Shown piece after piece: positions 7,337-14,325 of a DNA stretch of 30,206 bases (positions are counted from its first letter, which is position 1; each line of letters starts with the position of its first letter). Made by a program: the position numbers and the translations under genes. The stretch comes from Chloroflexota bacterium (GTDB taxonomy: Bacteria; Chloroflexota; FW602-bin22; JACPRP01). The DNA lies in contig JACQUC010000092.1 of the NCBI GenBank assembly GCA_016210495.1, positions 1 through 30,206 of the forward strand. Direction: 5' to 3'. Under the pieces are notes generated by a model. It did not search any database, was not told the DNA's origin, and saw nothing but the letters and a program-made list of their open reading frames with translations.

Positions 7337-9652
7337 CTACCATCCTGCTAAGTAGCCGTTGAATGCCGCGGCGAACCAGGCTCTATTGGGTCCGCTTTGG
7401 TCGTAGCCCGCAATAACGGGACCAGCGATTGTCGATCCGAGGTTGCCGGCGGCATCCCGCGCCCTGACCCGGAAATAATAGGCCTGGCCGGGTGTTCCGA
7501 TCAAGAACAAAGTGCCTGTGCTGCTACTGGCCTGCACCCAAGCTCGCCAGTTAACGGCGTCGGCGCTATAGTCCATATCATAAGAAGGCACGAGTCCGGA
7601 GAGGCCGTCGGAGCCAGACCATGTGACGGCGAACCACGAGTGGGTGGGAGATTGCGGCGCGCTGATGACGATGATAGGTGGAATGGTATCTATGGTCGTA
7701 AACGTGTCCCATCGATCGGCCGCTTTCGTCTCGACGTTGCCGACGTTGTCCCTTGCCAGCGAACGGAAGTAGTAGGTATGCCCGCTTTCGCCGGCGAAGA
7801 TTGCCTGGGTGAGAGATGTTGCGGTAAGCCAGTCGCGTGGGGTGCCCGTAGCCCCGTCCTTGTACTGGATGACATAGCCGACGATGCCCGTGCCACCAGG
7901 GTTGTCGGCGCCACTCCAACGGACGACGAAACCGGTGGTGTTCTGGTAAGGCAAGAGGGCTGAGACCGCCGAGGTTGGGGGTGCCGTGTCGCTGGCTACC
8001 ACCTGGACAGTGGTGTTGCCAGTTCCGTCGGCAAGCCAGGCGACCGACTCACGGACGAGGCCAGCCCAGTAGTTGGCGCTCCTGAGCGTGCTGAGCCTGA
8101 TGTAGCCCACCACCGTCGTTGTCTCGCCAGGGGCCAGCTCCCTACCCAGGCCCCAGCGGTAAGGATGATCGACGATGCCCGAGCGGCCGGCGTAATCGGC
8201 GCCCACGCGTAGCTTGCCGTAACTCTCTGAAAACTGGGCCAGGAAGGTTTCGCCTTCGTTGTAAACGAAGCCCGGGGCCGGGTCCTGTGTTTGAATGGCG
8301 ACGCTACCGTTGTTGCGAACCGTAACTGCTACCCTTAGGACGTCGCCGGAAGGCAACCGCGTGGGCTCGAAGGTGGTGGCAAGAATCTCGGCCGAAGCCG
8401 GGTTAGCCAGGATCCGATCGCGGATGGCAGTGCGCAACTGGGGCAAGAGCGAATACAGGTAGCTGCCGGGGCAGGAGGTGCCCAGGACATCCCGGTGGCC
8501 TAGAATACTGGGCACCCATCTGTCCACCAGGTAAGTGCTCATAGCCGTCGGATCGATGCCTCTTTGCTCCGCCTTCCAGGAGAGGAGGCCGACAAGGCTA
8601 TTCTGCGCGGAGGAACTAGGCGAAACAGGGGTGAAGTCGCCAAGGAGGGCGACTCCCAAAGTGCCGTTGTTGTAGCGGAGGGCGTGGCCACCAACCACGT
8701 CATCGCCTCCGGCCCGGCCCTCGTAGACGTTCCCGCCAGGGTCGATGAGGAAGTTGTACCCGATGTCTCCCCAGCCGTTGCTGATGGCGTGATAGTACCA
8801 GATGGCCCTGACCTCGGCGGCCCAGTTAGTGGCGCCATTGGAGGTATCGGTGTGATGCACGATTATGTTCGTGACGGGCCGATACTCCGGGGGCCAGCCC
8901 GGACTGGACTGGCCATCGGGGGAACCCCACGCCGAACGAGAGATGACGGGGGGTCTGGCGATGGCCTGTGGACCGCCGGTGGAAGTGGCAAGGGCCAGTG
9001 CCTGAAGTGCGTCCGTGGTAGACGGGCCACCGGTCGGGTCGATAAAGGAGAATGCTATCGATGACAGACTTGGCGACGGGGCAGCCACGCCGCTGCTAAG
9101 AGTAACGCGGGCCTGGGCGTAATTGTACAGGCCAGAGCGCGGATCGAGACTCAAGAGCCGCGTCAGCGAGCGGCCGTCTGCACCAAATTGGAGGTCATCG
9201 TCCTCTTCAACGGCGAACCAAGGCGTCCAAGTTGTGCCATCGCGACTGGCCCTCAGCTCGAAAGCAGCATTGCCGTCGCCTGTCGTGTCGCCGCGCCAGC
9301 GCATACCGACGTGGCTGAAAGGCAGAGTCGACCGGACGGGTGGCGAAATCAGGACTCCGGTGGTATTGGGAGTAACCTGGACTCGTCCGTCGAGGACGGT
9401 TATGCTACTGAGGGTGCTCCTGCGCAGGTCCTCAGCGGTCAGCGACAACTCGGCGCCACGTACGGTTGGCGTGGAGAGTTGCCCAGAAGGAAAATGTCGA
9501 GAGGCGGCGAGCCCCGTGGGGCCTTGATTAATCAAGGCCCCACAGCCCTGATCAATCAAGGTTCCACACCACGACAGGCCACCCGAGCCCGCCAGAGCGG
9601 CAAACAGCACGAGAGCCGCTATGGTTAGTGCCTTCCCCCTTACCAGCCCCAT
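7337..9652 (-). CDS. Secreted PGRP / amidase_2 domain protein with Fn3-like C-terminus
   Basis: This is probably a secreted or wall-bound N-acetylmuramoyl-L-alanine amidase. ATG 9652 gives a good signal peptide (MGLVRGKALTIAALVLFAAL); an in-frame ATG six codons upstream is an alternative. The order is signal peptide, a short palindrome-derived segment, a beta-rich region (about 60-235), then the PGRP/amidase_2 domain with IIVHHTD, GYNFLIDPGGNVYEGR, LGHRDVLGTSCPG. The Zn ligands His, His and Cys are present. A CARDB-like region and two Fn3-like domains (YYFRSLARDNVGN, YYFRVRARDAAGN) follow, and the protein ends FAAAFNGYLAGW. The segment around TLIDQG and ALINQG is encoded by two copies of a palindromic repeat. 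Substrate activity is inferred from the ligands. Confidence 0.9.
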   Translation of the reverse strand: MGLVRGKALTIAALVLFAALAGSGGLSWCGTLIDQGCGALINQGPTGLAASRHFPSGQLSTPTVRGAELSLTAEDLRRSTLSSITVLDGRVQVTPNTTGVLISPPVRSTLPFSHVGMRWRGDTTGDGNAAFELRASRDGTTWTPWFAVEEDDDLQFGADGRSLTRLLSLDPRSGLYNYAQARVTLSSGVAAPSPSLSSIAFSFIDPTGGPSTTDALQALALATSTGGPQAIARPPVISRSAWGSPDGQSSPGWPPEYRPVTNIIVHHTDTSNGATNWAAEVRAIWYYHAISNGWGDIGYNFLIDPGGNVYEGRAGGDDVVGGHALRYNNGTLGVALLGDFTPVSPSSSAQNSLVGLLSWKAEQRGIDPTAMSTYLVDRWVPSILGHRDVLGTSCPGSYLYSLLPQLRTAIRDRILANPASAEILATTFEPTRLPSGDVLRVAVTVRNNGSVAIQTQDPAPGFVYNEGETFLAQFSESYGKLRVGADYAGRSGIVDHPYRWGLGRELAPGETTTVVGYIRLSTLRSANYWAGLVRESVAWLADGTGNTTVQVVASDTAPPTSAVSALLPYQNTTGFVVRWSGADNPGGTGIVGYVIQYKDGATGTPRDWLTATSLTQAIFAGESGHTYYFRSLARDNVGNVETKAADRWDTFTTIDTIPPIIVISAPQSPTHSWFAVTWSGSDGLSGLVPSYDMDYSADAVNWRAWVQASSSTGTLFLIGTPGQAYYFRVRARDAAGNLGSTIAGPVIAGYDQSGPNRAWFAAAFNGYLAGW
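9516..9570. repeat. Two palindromic repeats inside a coding sequence
   Basis: 9516-9543 is a perfect 28-bp palindrome with half-site GTGGGGCCTTGATT. It is followed at once by a degenerate second copy (CCCTGATCAATCAAGG, 9546-9561 and flanks). The first copy nearly matches the palindrome at 4979-5006. Both are read through in frame in the amidase gene just after its signal peptide. Confidence 0.8.
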
Positions 9653-9719
9653 GTTTGGGCATGGTACCATTTCTTCAGCCTTGAAGCAATCGCCCGTCCT
9701 TCCCAGTAGTGTACGCTAG

Positions 9720-9725
9720 ATTATA
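9720..9725 (-). promoter_or_regulatory. -10 box for the amidase-miaA genes
   Basis: Minus-strand TATAAT (perfect consensus) lies about 68 bp upstream of ATG 9652. No good -35 was found at the right distance. The area where it would sit is occupied by a REP-like element. Confidence 0.4.
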
Positions 9726-9727
9726 GC

Positions 9728-9811
9728 CTCAGCCCAACCCCACCCCAGGGCGGACAGCGGACGTCTCCCGCCTCGCGGGATCCCGTTTCGGGACGCCCCT
9801 ACGTTTCTGCA
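9728..9811 (-). repeat. REP-like element split by a 28-bp double hairpin
   Basis: This copy matches the element at 15635-15689 on both flanks (CCCAACCCCACCCC on the left, CCCCTACGTTTCTGCA on the right). It carries exactly 28 extra bases at 9766-9793. The extra segment is two adjacent perfect hairpins, TCCCGC-CTC-GCGGGA and TCCCG-TTT-CGGGA. Confidence 0.75.
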
Positions 9812-9849
9812 ACGGCTCGTTCCCGATGTCGAGCTATGGGGCGGCAGTA

Positions 9850-9858
9850 TGCTATAAT
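9850..9858 (+). promoter_or_regulatory. Extended -10 promoter for the phosphoesterase gene
   Basis: TGCTATAAT (extended -10 with perfect TATAAT at 9853-9858) lies 37 bp before the ATG at 9896. The -35 region is poor, which an extended -10 can tolerate. Confidence 0.5.
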
Positions 9859-9895
9859 GAATCCAGGTGTTGCACTTCACATCTGAGGACCTATA

Positions 9896-10603
9896 ATGAT
9901 CCGTGTCGCAGCAATCGGAGACATTCACTGTTGGGAGGCCGGCCAAGGGCACTTTCGGACGCTGTTTGCGGGAGTGAACGAGAAGGCGGACGTGCTGCTG
10001 CTGGCCGGCGACCTATCCGTTATGGGGAAGCCGGCGGAGGTCGAGGTTCTTGTCGACGAACTTAGCGATGTGACGATACCGATGATCGCGGTGCTCGGGA
10101 ACCACGACTGTGAAGACAACAATGAACACGGCATTACGCGCGTGCTCGAGAGACGCAACATATCGGTATTGGAGGGCGCAAACACGTCTGTCAGGATCGA
10201 CGGCAAGACGGTGGGGTTTGCGGGAGTCAAAGGCTTCTGCGGCGGATTCGACAAGTACGCCGTGGCCCCTTTTGGCGAACAGTCTCTCAAGGACTTCGTG
10301 TTCGCGTCGGTGCGCGAGGCCTACAAGCTCGAGGAGGCTCTGAACGATCTTGCCACGGACTATCGCGTTGTGCTGTTGCACTACGCCCCTATTCGCGAGA
10401 CAGTCATCGGGGAACCGCTGGAGCTATGGCCTTTCCTAGGCAGTTCCGTATTATGTAAACCGATTGATACGCTAGGTGCCAATCTGGTCATCCACGCCCA
10501 CGCACATTACGGATCGCCAGCGGGCACCACAAAGACCGGCATTCCGGTGTTCAACGTCGCCAGGACGGTCGTCAAACACTTGTTCGTCTACAATCTGGAA
10601 TGA
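9896..10603 (+). CDS. Calcineurin-like metallophosphoesterase
   Basis: This 235-residue protein belongs to the two-metal phosphoesterase superfamily. The metal-binding motifs appear in order: GDIH (8-11), GDL (about 38-40), GNHD (about 70-73), and the late His pair in LHYAP and HAHAHYGSP. There is no signal peptide, so it acts in the cytoplasm. The start ATG follows TGAGGACCTATA, with GAGG about 7 bases upstream. Substrate cannot be read from sequence; members cleave cyclic nucleotides, nucleotides or phosphoproteins. It precedes the reductase gene by about 175 bp, with structured DNA in between, so cotranscription is possible but uncertain. Confidence 0.9.
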   Translation: MIRVAAIGDIHCWEAGQGHFRTLFAGVNEKADVLLLAGDLSVMGKPAEVEVLVDELSDVTIPMIAVLGNHDCEDNNEHGITRVLERRNISVLEGANTSVRIDGKTVGFAGVKGFCGGFDKYAVAPFGEQSLKDFVFASVREAYKLEEALNDLATDYRVVLLHYAPIRETVIGEPLELWPFLGSSVLCKPIDTLGANLVIHAHAHYGSPAGTTKTGIPVFNVARTVVKHLFVYNLE

Positions 10604-10645
10604 GGATCGCTTGCGGAAGCTGTAATACAGGCTGGCTGGGCTCCG

Positions 10646-10669
10646 CGCACCCTGAAGGGGTGCGGCTAC
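10646..10669 (-). repeat. REP-like hairpin with GTAG head
   Basis: Stem CGCACCC with GGGTGCG around a short TGAAG loop is followed by GCTAC on the plus strand (GTAG head on minus). It is of the same class as the element at 2875-2897 but has a different stem sequence. Confidence 0.6.
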
Positions 10670-10672
10670 AAC

Positions 10673-10756
10673 GGTCCCTCCCAGGGGGAAGTGGGGAGGC
10701 AGGACCCGCGTGGACGACGAGCATCGTGCCCGTGGCGGTGAACAGCGGGCCCTGCC
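10673..10756 (+). promoter_or_regulatory. Two overlapping alternative hairpins before rmlD-like gene
   Basis: Hairpin 1 pairs GGTCC-CTCCC (10673-10682) with GGGAG and GGACC (10694-10706). Hairpin 2 pairs GGCAGGACCCGC (10698-10709) with GCGGGCCCTGCC (10745-10756), 11 Watson-Crick pairs plus one wobble. They share bases 10698-10706, so they cannot both form. The second ends about 10 bases before the AGGGGG ribosome binding site of the next gene. It matches no riboswitch class known to me. Confidence 0.35.
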
Positions 10757-10780
10757 AGGGGAACATAGGGGGTGGAACGC

Positions 10781-11638
10781 GTGCGGGTTTTGGTCACGGG
10801 CGGCAGGGGCCAGTTGGGCAGCGAGTTGGCAGCCGCATTTCGCGCAGGGGATGAAGTACTGGCGACGGGCCGGGCTGAGCTAGATGTGACCGACCGCGGC
10901 AGCGTTTGGCGTGTATGTGCGGAATACAAGCCGGACGTGGTGATCCACGCGGCCGCCTACACGAACGTGGATGGGTGCGAGCTTGACGCCGACCGGGCCT
11001 ATCGCGAAAACGCGCTAGGAACGCAGAATGTTGCGCTTGCCTGCCAGAGAATCGGCGCCGCGATGACATACGTCAGCACCGACTTCGTGTTCGATGGAAC
11101 GAAGACAAGCCCCTATCTGGAGTTCGACGATCCGCACCCGATTAGCGTGTATGGCCGATCCAAGATGGCTGGAGAGCGATATGTGCAGAGTCTGCTGGAT
11201 AGACACTTTGTCGTGAGAACATCCTGGCTGTATGGCCACGGCAGCCGCAACTTCGTAAAGACCATACTGACACTGGCAGAGCAGAGAAGTGAGATCCCCG
11301 CCGTGGTGGACGAGGTAGGCTCGCCGACCTACGCGCGAGACCTGGCCGAGGCCCTGGTGCGCCTGATCCAGGAGCCGGTGTACGGGGTGTACCATCTTTC
11401 CAACGAGGGTAGCTGCTCGAGGTACGAATACGTTAAGGCGATACTGGAGATGGCGGGCAAAGGCACGCGCGTCTATCCTGTAAGCTCTGCCGAGTTTCAA
11501 GAAAGGTTTCCCCTCCCCGCCAAGCGGCCGGCGTATTCGGTGCTAGGCAACTTCTGCGCAAAGAACGCTCTTGGGGTCCACCTCCGCCCGTGGCAGGAGG
11601 CTCTGGAGGATTTCTTGCGGTCGCTGGAATATCGTTAG
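10781..11638 (+). CDS. rfbD: dTDP-4-dehydrorhamnose reductase (RmlD/RfbD family)
   Basis: This family reduces dTDP-4-keto-L-rhamnose to dTDP-L-rhamnose with NAD(P)H, the last step of the donor pathway. The protein has the Rossmann motif TGGRGQLG near its N-terminus, HAAAYTNVDGCE, YVSTDFVFDG and YGRSKMAGE (the Tyr-x3-Lys pair), and the C-terminal substrate-domain stretch GVYHLSNEGSCSRYEY. I chose GTG 10781 because AGGGGG sits 8 bases upstream; an in-frame GTG at 10772 would be too close to that site. rmlA, rmlB and rmlC are not in this window. A related NAD-dependent sugar reductase cannot be excluded. Confidence 0.88.
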   Translation: MRVLVTGGRGQLGSELAAAFRAGDEVLATGRAELDVTDRGSVWRVCAEYKPDVVIHAAAYTNVDGCELDADRAYRENALGTQNVALACQRIGAAMTYVSTDFVFDGTKTSPYLEFDDPHPISVYGRSKMAGERYVQSLLDRHFVVRTSWLYGHGSRNFVKTILTLAEQRSEIPAVVDEVGSPTYARDLAEALVRLIQEPVYGVYHLSNEGSCSRYEYVKAILEMAGKGTRVYPVSSAEFQERFPLPAKRPAYSVLGNFCAKNALGVHLRPWQEALEDFLRSLEYR

Positions 11639-11756
11639 GCCCGTTATGGCTTGCGTGAGGCAGCGCGACGCCCCTACCCCTCCCGAGCAGGGGCAAAAGT
11701 CCCTGCACTACACATTCTGCATCGGTAGAGGTGATGTTATCAGCCTGGCAGCGGCG

Positions 11757-11783
11757 GGGGCAACCACACAGGGTTGCCCCTAC
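11757..11783 (-). repeat. REP-like hairpin with GTAG head
   Basis: Stem GGGGCAACC (11757-11765) and GGTTGCCCC (11772-11780) around ACACAG is followed by TAC; on the minus strand it reads GTAG then hairpin. Same subclass as the copy at 23592-23617. Confidence 0.7.
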
Positions 11784-11825
11784 AGGACACCCCCGCGAGT
11801 GTTGCCTGATCAGGCGGTAGGGCAG

Positions 11826-11880
11826 AAAAAAAATGAGCGGGCCCATTGCGCCGCGATTGCGAAAACGCGCTTGGACCCGC
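11826..11880 (-). terminator. Rho-independent terminator of the SWIM gene
   Basis: On the minus strand GCGGGTCC (11880-11873) pairs with GGGCCCGC (11844-11837), followed by TCA and eight T residues (11833-11826). The loop contains further self-complementary GCG/CGC. It lies 50 bp past the stop codon of the gene at 11930-12211. It is the only classical intrinsic terminator I see in the window. Confidence 0.8.
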
Positions 11881-11929
11881 ACTATTCCATTTGGCAGTGA
11901 TCCAGGGTCAGACGAATGGCTCTTACGGG

Positions 11930-12211
11930 CTAACGGCCGTTCACTCCGGCCGTCTCGGCCACTCCGGAGGGAGGATTAGCACTTCTGGGCACCATCACCC
12001 CAAGGATTCTTTCGAGAGCCATCGTGTGGCTACAAACCTTCCAGCCGGCGAAGAAATTGCAACTGCACTGCCAGCTTCCGTCCTTTAGAGAAACGTGATA
12101 AACATCGTGCTCGCCACGGAAACTCGCGCGCAACTCGGAGAAATTGACACGGTCGCGTTCTTCTGCGTAGCGCTTGGCCTTTTCGATCTTACCAATCAGA
12201 CTGGAATGCAT
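11930..12211 (-). CDS. Small SWIM zinc-finger protein
   Basis: This 93-residue protein has an N-terminal helix (IGKIEKAKRYAEERDRVNF) and a central SWIM-type zinc motif, WQCSCNFFAGWKVCSHTMAL, with ligands C-x-C and C-x-H. SWIM domains bind DNA or proteins. Stand-alone versions of this kind are common in Chloroflexota, where their function is unknown. A perfect AGGAGG lies 7 bases before ATG 12211, the best ribosome binding site in the window, which suggests high expression. It has its own promoter and a strong terminator, so it is a monocistronic unit. Confidence 0.85.
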   Translation of the reverse strand: MHSSLIGKIEKAKRYAEERDRVNFSELRASFRGEHDVYHVSLKDGSWQCSCNFFAGWKVCSHTMALERILGVMVPRSANPPSGVAETAGVNGR

Positions 12212-12276
12212 CGTTTCCTCCTCACACCATTCTCAAGGCCTTGGCTCATCTGGGCTGTAGCTAAGCCGCCGGCAAC

Positions 12277-12308
12277 ATAATAGCACTAGGGCCGCAAACC
12301 GCTAGTGC
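12277..12308 (-). promoter_or_regulatory. SWIM gene promoter with inverted repeat
   Basis: Minus-strand TGCTATTAT (12285-12277) is an extended -10, 65 bp before the SWIM gene start. A 7-bp inverted repeat, GCACTAG (12283-12289) and CTAGTGC (12302-12308), covers the spacer and reaches the -35 side. It is a possible operator. Confidence 0.4.
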
Positions 12309-12456
12309 CGGGAAACAGAGCTATTCAGACTGGTAGCCGAAACCTGCATAGCCGCACACCTCGGCCCAACTACATCCATTTGAAGACGCCTCGTAACTAC
12401 AAGGGAAATTATACCCCCGGGGCGTCGCCAAGTCAAGTAGTTTACGGGGTGTCTGC

Positions 12457-12486
12457 TTGACTTTGCCAATTGGCAGGTGCTACTAT
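12457..12486 (+). promoter_or_regulatory. Promoter of GT-C-like membrane protein gene
   Basis: TTGACT (12457-12462), an 18-bp spacer and TACTAT (12481-12486) with an upstream TG form a sigma70-like promoter. The -10 region reads GGTGCTACTATCCTCG, exactly as in the promoter of the kelch/PA14 gene. Confidence 0.6.
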
Positions 12487-12518
12487 CCTCGCGAGCCGCG
12501 CGCTGGGTTGTGGTGAGG

Positions 12519-14228
12519 ATGAGCTATTATCGAATGGTCAGCAGACTACTCGACGTCATCTTACTGGCGGCGATCTTGGCGTTTGCCTACTATGCGGTCT
12601 TCCGGGCAGGGGAGAGAGGGTTCTTTCCTCTGGACCAATCGATAGTATTCGACGGCAGCTACAGGGTTCTTTCGGGACAAGCTCCTTACAGGGATTTCTT
12701 GATTCCCATTGGGCCCATCGTCTTTTGGCTCCAGGCGATATTCTTCAAGATCTTTGGCATCAGCTACTTCTCGTATATCCTCGGTGCAGCGGTCGTCAAT
12801 GTGCTTGCCACGGCCTGCAGCATTGGACTGCTGCGTCTTCTGTTCCCGGCATTGCGATTCGTCTCGTACGTTGCCGGGATACTGACGGCCGTTTGGTTCT
12901 ATCCGCCCTTCGGAACGCCGTGGCCCGATCAGACGGCATTCTTTTTTTCCTTTTTCGCGCTGGTTCTTCTTCTGCTAGGCTCACGCCATCCAGGAGGACG
13001 CTCGATAGCTAGCGAGTTGCTGGTGTTTTGCTCCGGATCCTTCGCGGGCATCAGCTTCCTGAGCAAGCAAAACGTGGGCACATACCTCTTACCGCTGTTT
13101 TTCGCACTGCTGTTGGCAGCCAACGTGCCTGATATAAAAAGGGTCGTGCTCCGCTGGGCAGTCTTTGTAGCGGGGCTCGCCACGGCAATCGCGGTGTTCG
13201 TCGTCTTGCTCTTATCGTATGCAGATGCGAAGGTCTTCTTCCAGTACTTCGTGAGCATGCCTTCGGCACTGGGTATTGGGAGGCTTTTCACGGGAAGGCT
13301 GAGCGCGTTCGAGAGCTTCGTCCTGCCGGGCTCGGCGATGACAAATAGCTGGATTGCTATGACGCCGCTGGCACTGGCTATGTTCAGCGTGGCAGTGGCC
13401 GTGCTGCTTTTGCTGGCTATTAACTTCCGTCAAGTCGGCGATGCCTGGCGAAAGGAATTCCTCGCTGCCATCCTGTGCTCGTACGGGGCGTTGTTCCCCT
13501 ATCCATTCATAATCACGACGGTCAACAGCCCAGAGAACTCCCTGCAATTCACGGGCATTGTGATCGGCGCCGGCATGGGGCTGACGATCCATTTGTTCCG
13601 CACCGTCTCGTCGGTAGTGCGGCCGCAGGGTGTCCAGCTCGCCACACCGCGTCGCGCCACGGTATACGCGTTGCTCGTGATGGGGTTGTTGTTCTCGGCT
13701 GCCTACACTTTCGCGCTTGGCGTGAAGGTATCGCTGACGCGAGAAGTCCACCACGTTTTCCAAGAAGCCAGCTTCCCGAAGTTGCTAGGGGTGGAGAGGC
13801 TGGAGGATCTGCGCTGGGGACAGCCGACGCGGATGCGACGAGCCGACATAAGAGGTGATAGCGCGGTGAGCATCGACGAGGCCGACCTGGTTGGCCTCTA
13901 CGCGTATTTGAAAGTGGAGAAGAAGAACTTCTTTATCTTTCCTGACTTCACGATTCTCTACGCGGTGCTAAGTGTGCCATCGCCGCAGCCCGTGTTGTGG
14001 TTCCACAGGGGCTTGACCTATCCGGCGTCGTACGACTCAGGCCTGGACGAGCGGATCGTGGAAAGCCTGAACAGAAACAACGTGGAGATCGTGGTCGTAG
14101 AAGAGAAATCGTGGTACGGCACTTACAACAGGCTGGAGGATTTCCCGCTGTTGAAGTCCTATATCGGCGAGAGCTTCGGGAAAGTCGGGGAGATCGGGAT
14201 ATTCAATCTCTACAAGAGGAAACAGTGA
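12519..14228 (+). CDS. GT-C-fold (GT39/ArnT-like) polytopic membrane protein
   Basis: This 569-residue protein has about ten hydrophobic segments, the first at MVSRLLDVILLAAILAFAYYAVF. The first external loop holds PLDQSIVFDGSYRVLSGQAPYRDF, with acidic residues placed as in GT-C glycosyltransferases that use lipid-linked sugars. A soluble C-terminal part (about 440-569) follows, ending GEIGIFNLYKRK. The frame extends upstream to 12477, but that part overlaps the promoter, so I use ATG 12519. The next in-frame ATG (12534) has GAGG 15 bases upstream and is the other option. Acceptor and sugar are unknown. It ends against a REP-like hairpin shared with the convergent radical SAM gene. Confidence 0.75.
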   Translation: MSYYRMVSRLLDVILLAAILAFAYYAVFRAGERGFFPLDQSIVFDGSYRVLSGQAPYRDFLIPIGPIVFWLQAIFFKIFGISYFSYILGAAVVNVLATACSIGLLRLLFPALRFVSYVAGILTAVWFYPPFGTPWPDQTAFFFSFFALVLLLLGSRHPGGRSIASELLVFCSGSFAGISFLSKQNVGTYLLPLFFALLLAANVPDIKRVVLRWAVFVAGLATAIAVFVVLLLSYADAKVFFQYFVSMPSALGIGRLFTGRLSAFESFVLPGSAMTNSWIAMTPLALAMFSVAVAVLLLLAINFRQVGDAWRKEFLAAILCSYGALFPYPFIITTVNSPENSLQFTGIVIGAGMGLTIHLFRTVSSVVRPQGVQLATPRRATVYALLVMGLLFSAAYTFALGVKVSLTREVHHVFQEASFPKLLGVERLEDLRWGQPTRMRRADIRGDSAVSIDEADLVGLYAYLKVEKKNFFIFPDFTILYAVLSVPSPQPVLWFHRGLTYPASYDSGLDERIVESLNRNNVEIVVVEEKSWYGTYNRLEDFPLLKSYIGESFGKVGEIGIFNLYKRKQ

Positions 14229-14248
14229 GAAGGCGCGGGCGGGCGCGC

Positions 14249-14287
14249 CACCCCACCCCCGGGCGGACAGAGGACGTCCGCCCCTAC
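14249..14287 (-). repeat. REP-like hairpin between convergent genes
   Basis: Stem GGGCGGAC (14261-14268) and GTCCGCCC (14276-14283) is followed by CTAC, giving GTAG plus hairpin on the minus strand. It shares the left flank CACCCC with the copies at 9728 and 15635. Lying between two convergent stop codons, it may also stabilise both mRNA ends. Confidence 0.7.
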
Positions 14288-14325
14288 GCATATGTATTTC
14301 GCACCAAGAATTAAGAGTGACGAGA

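Noticed and set aside
12477..12518. Upstream extension of the GT-C-like gene to GTG 12477
   Set aside because: The GTG overlaps the -10 of the promoter, so it would not be in the transcript.
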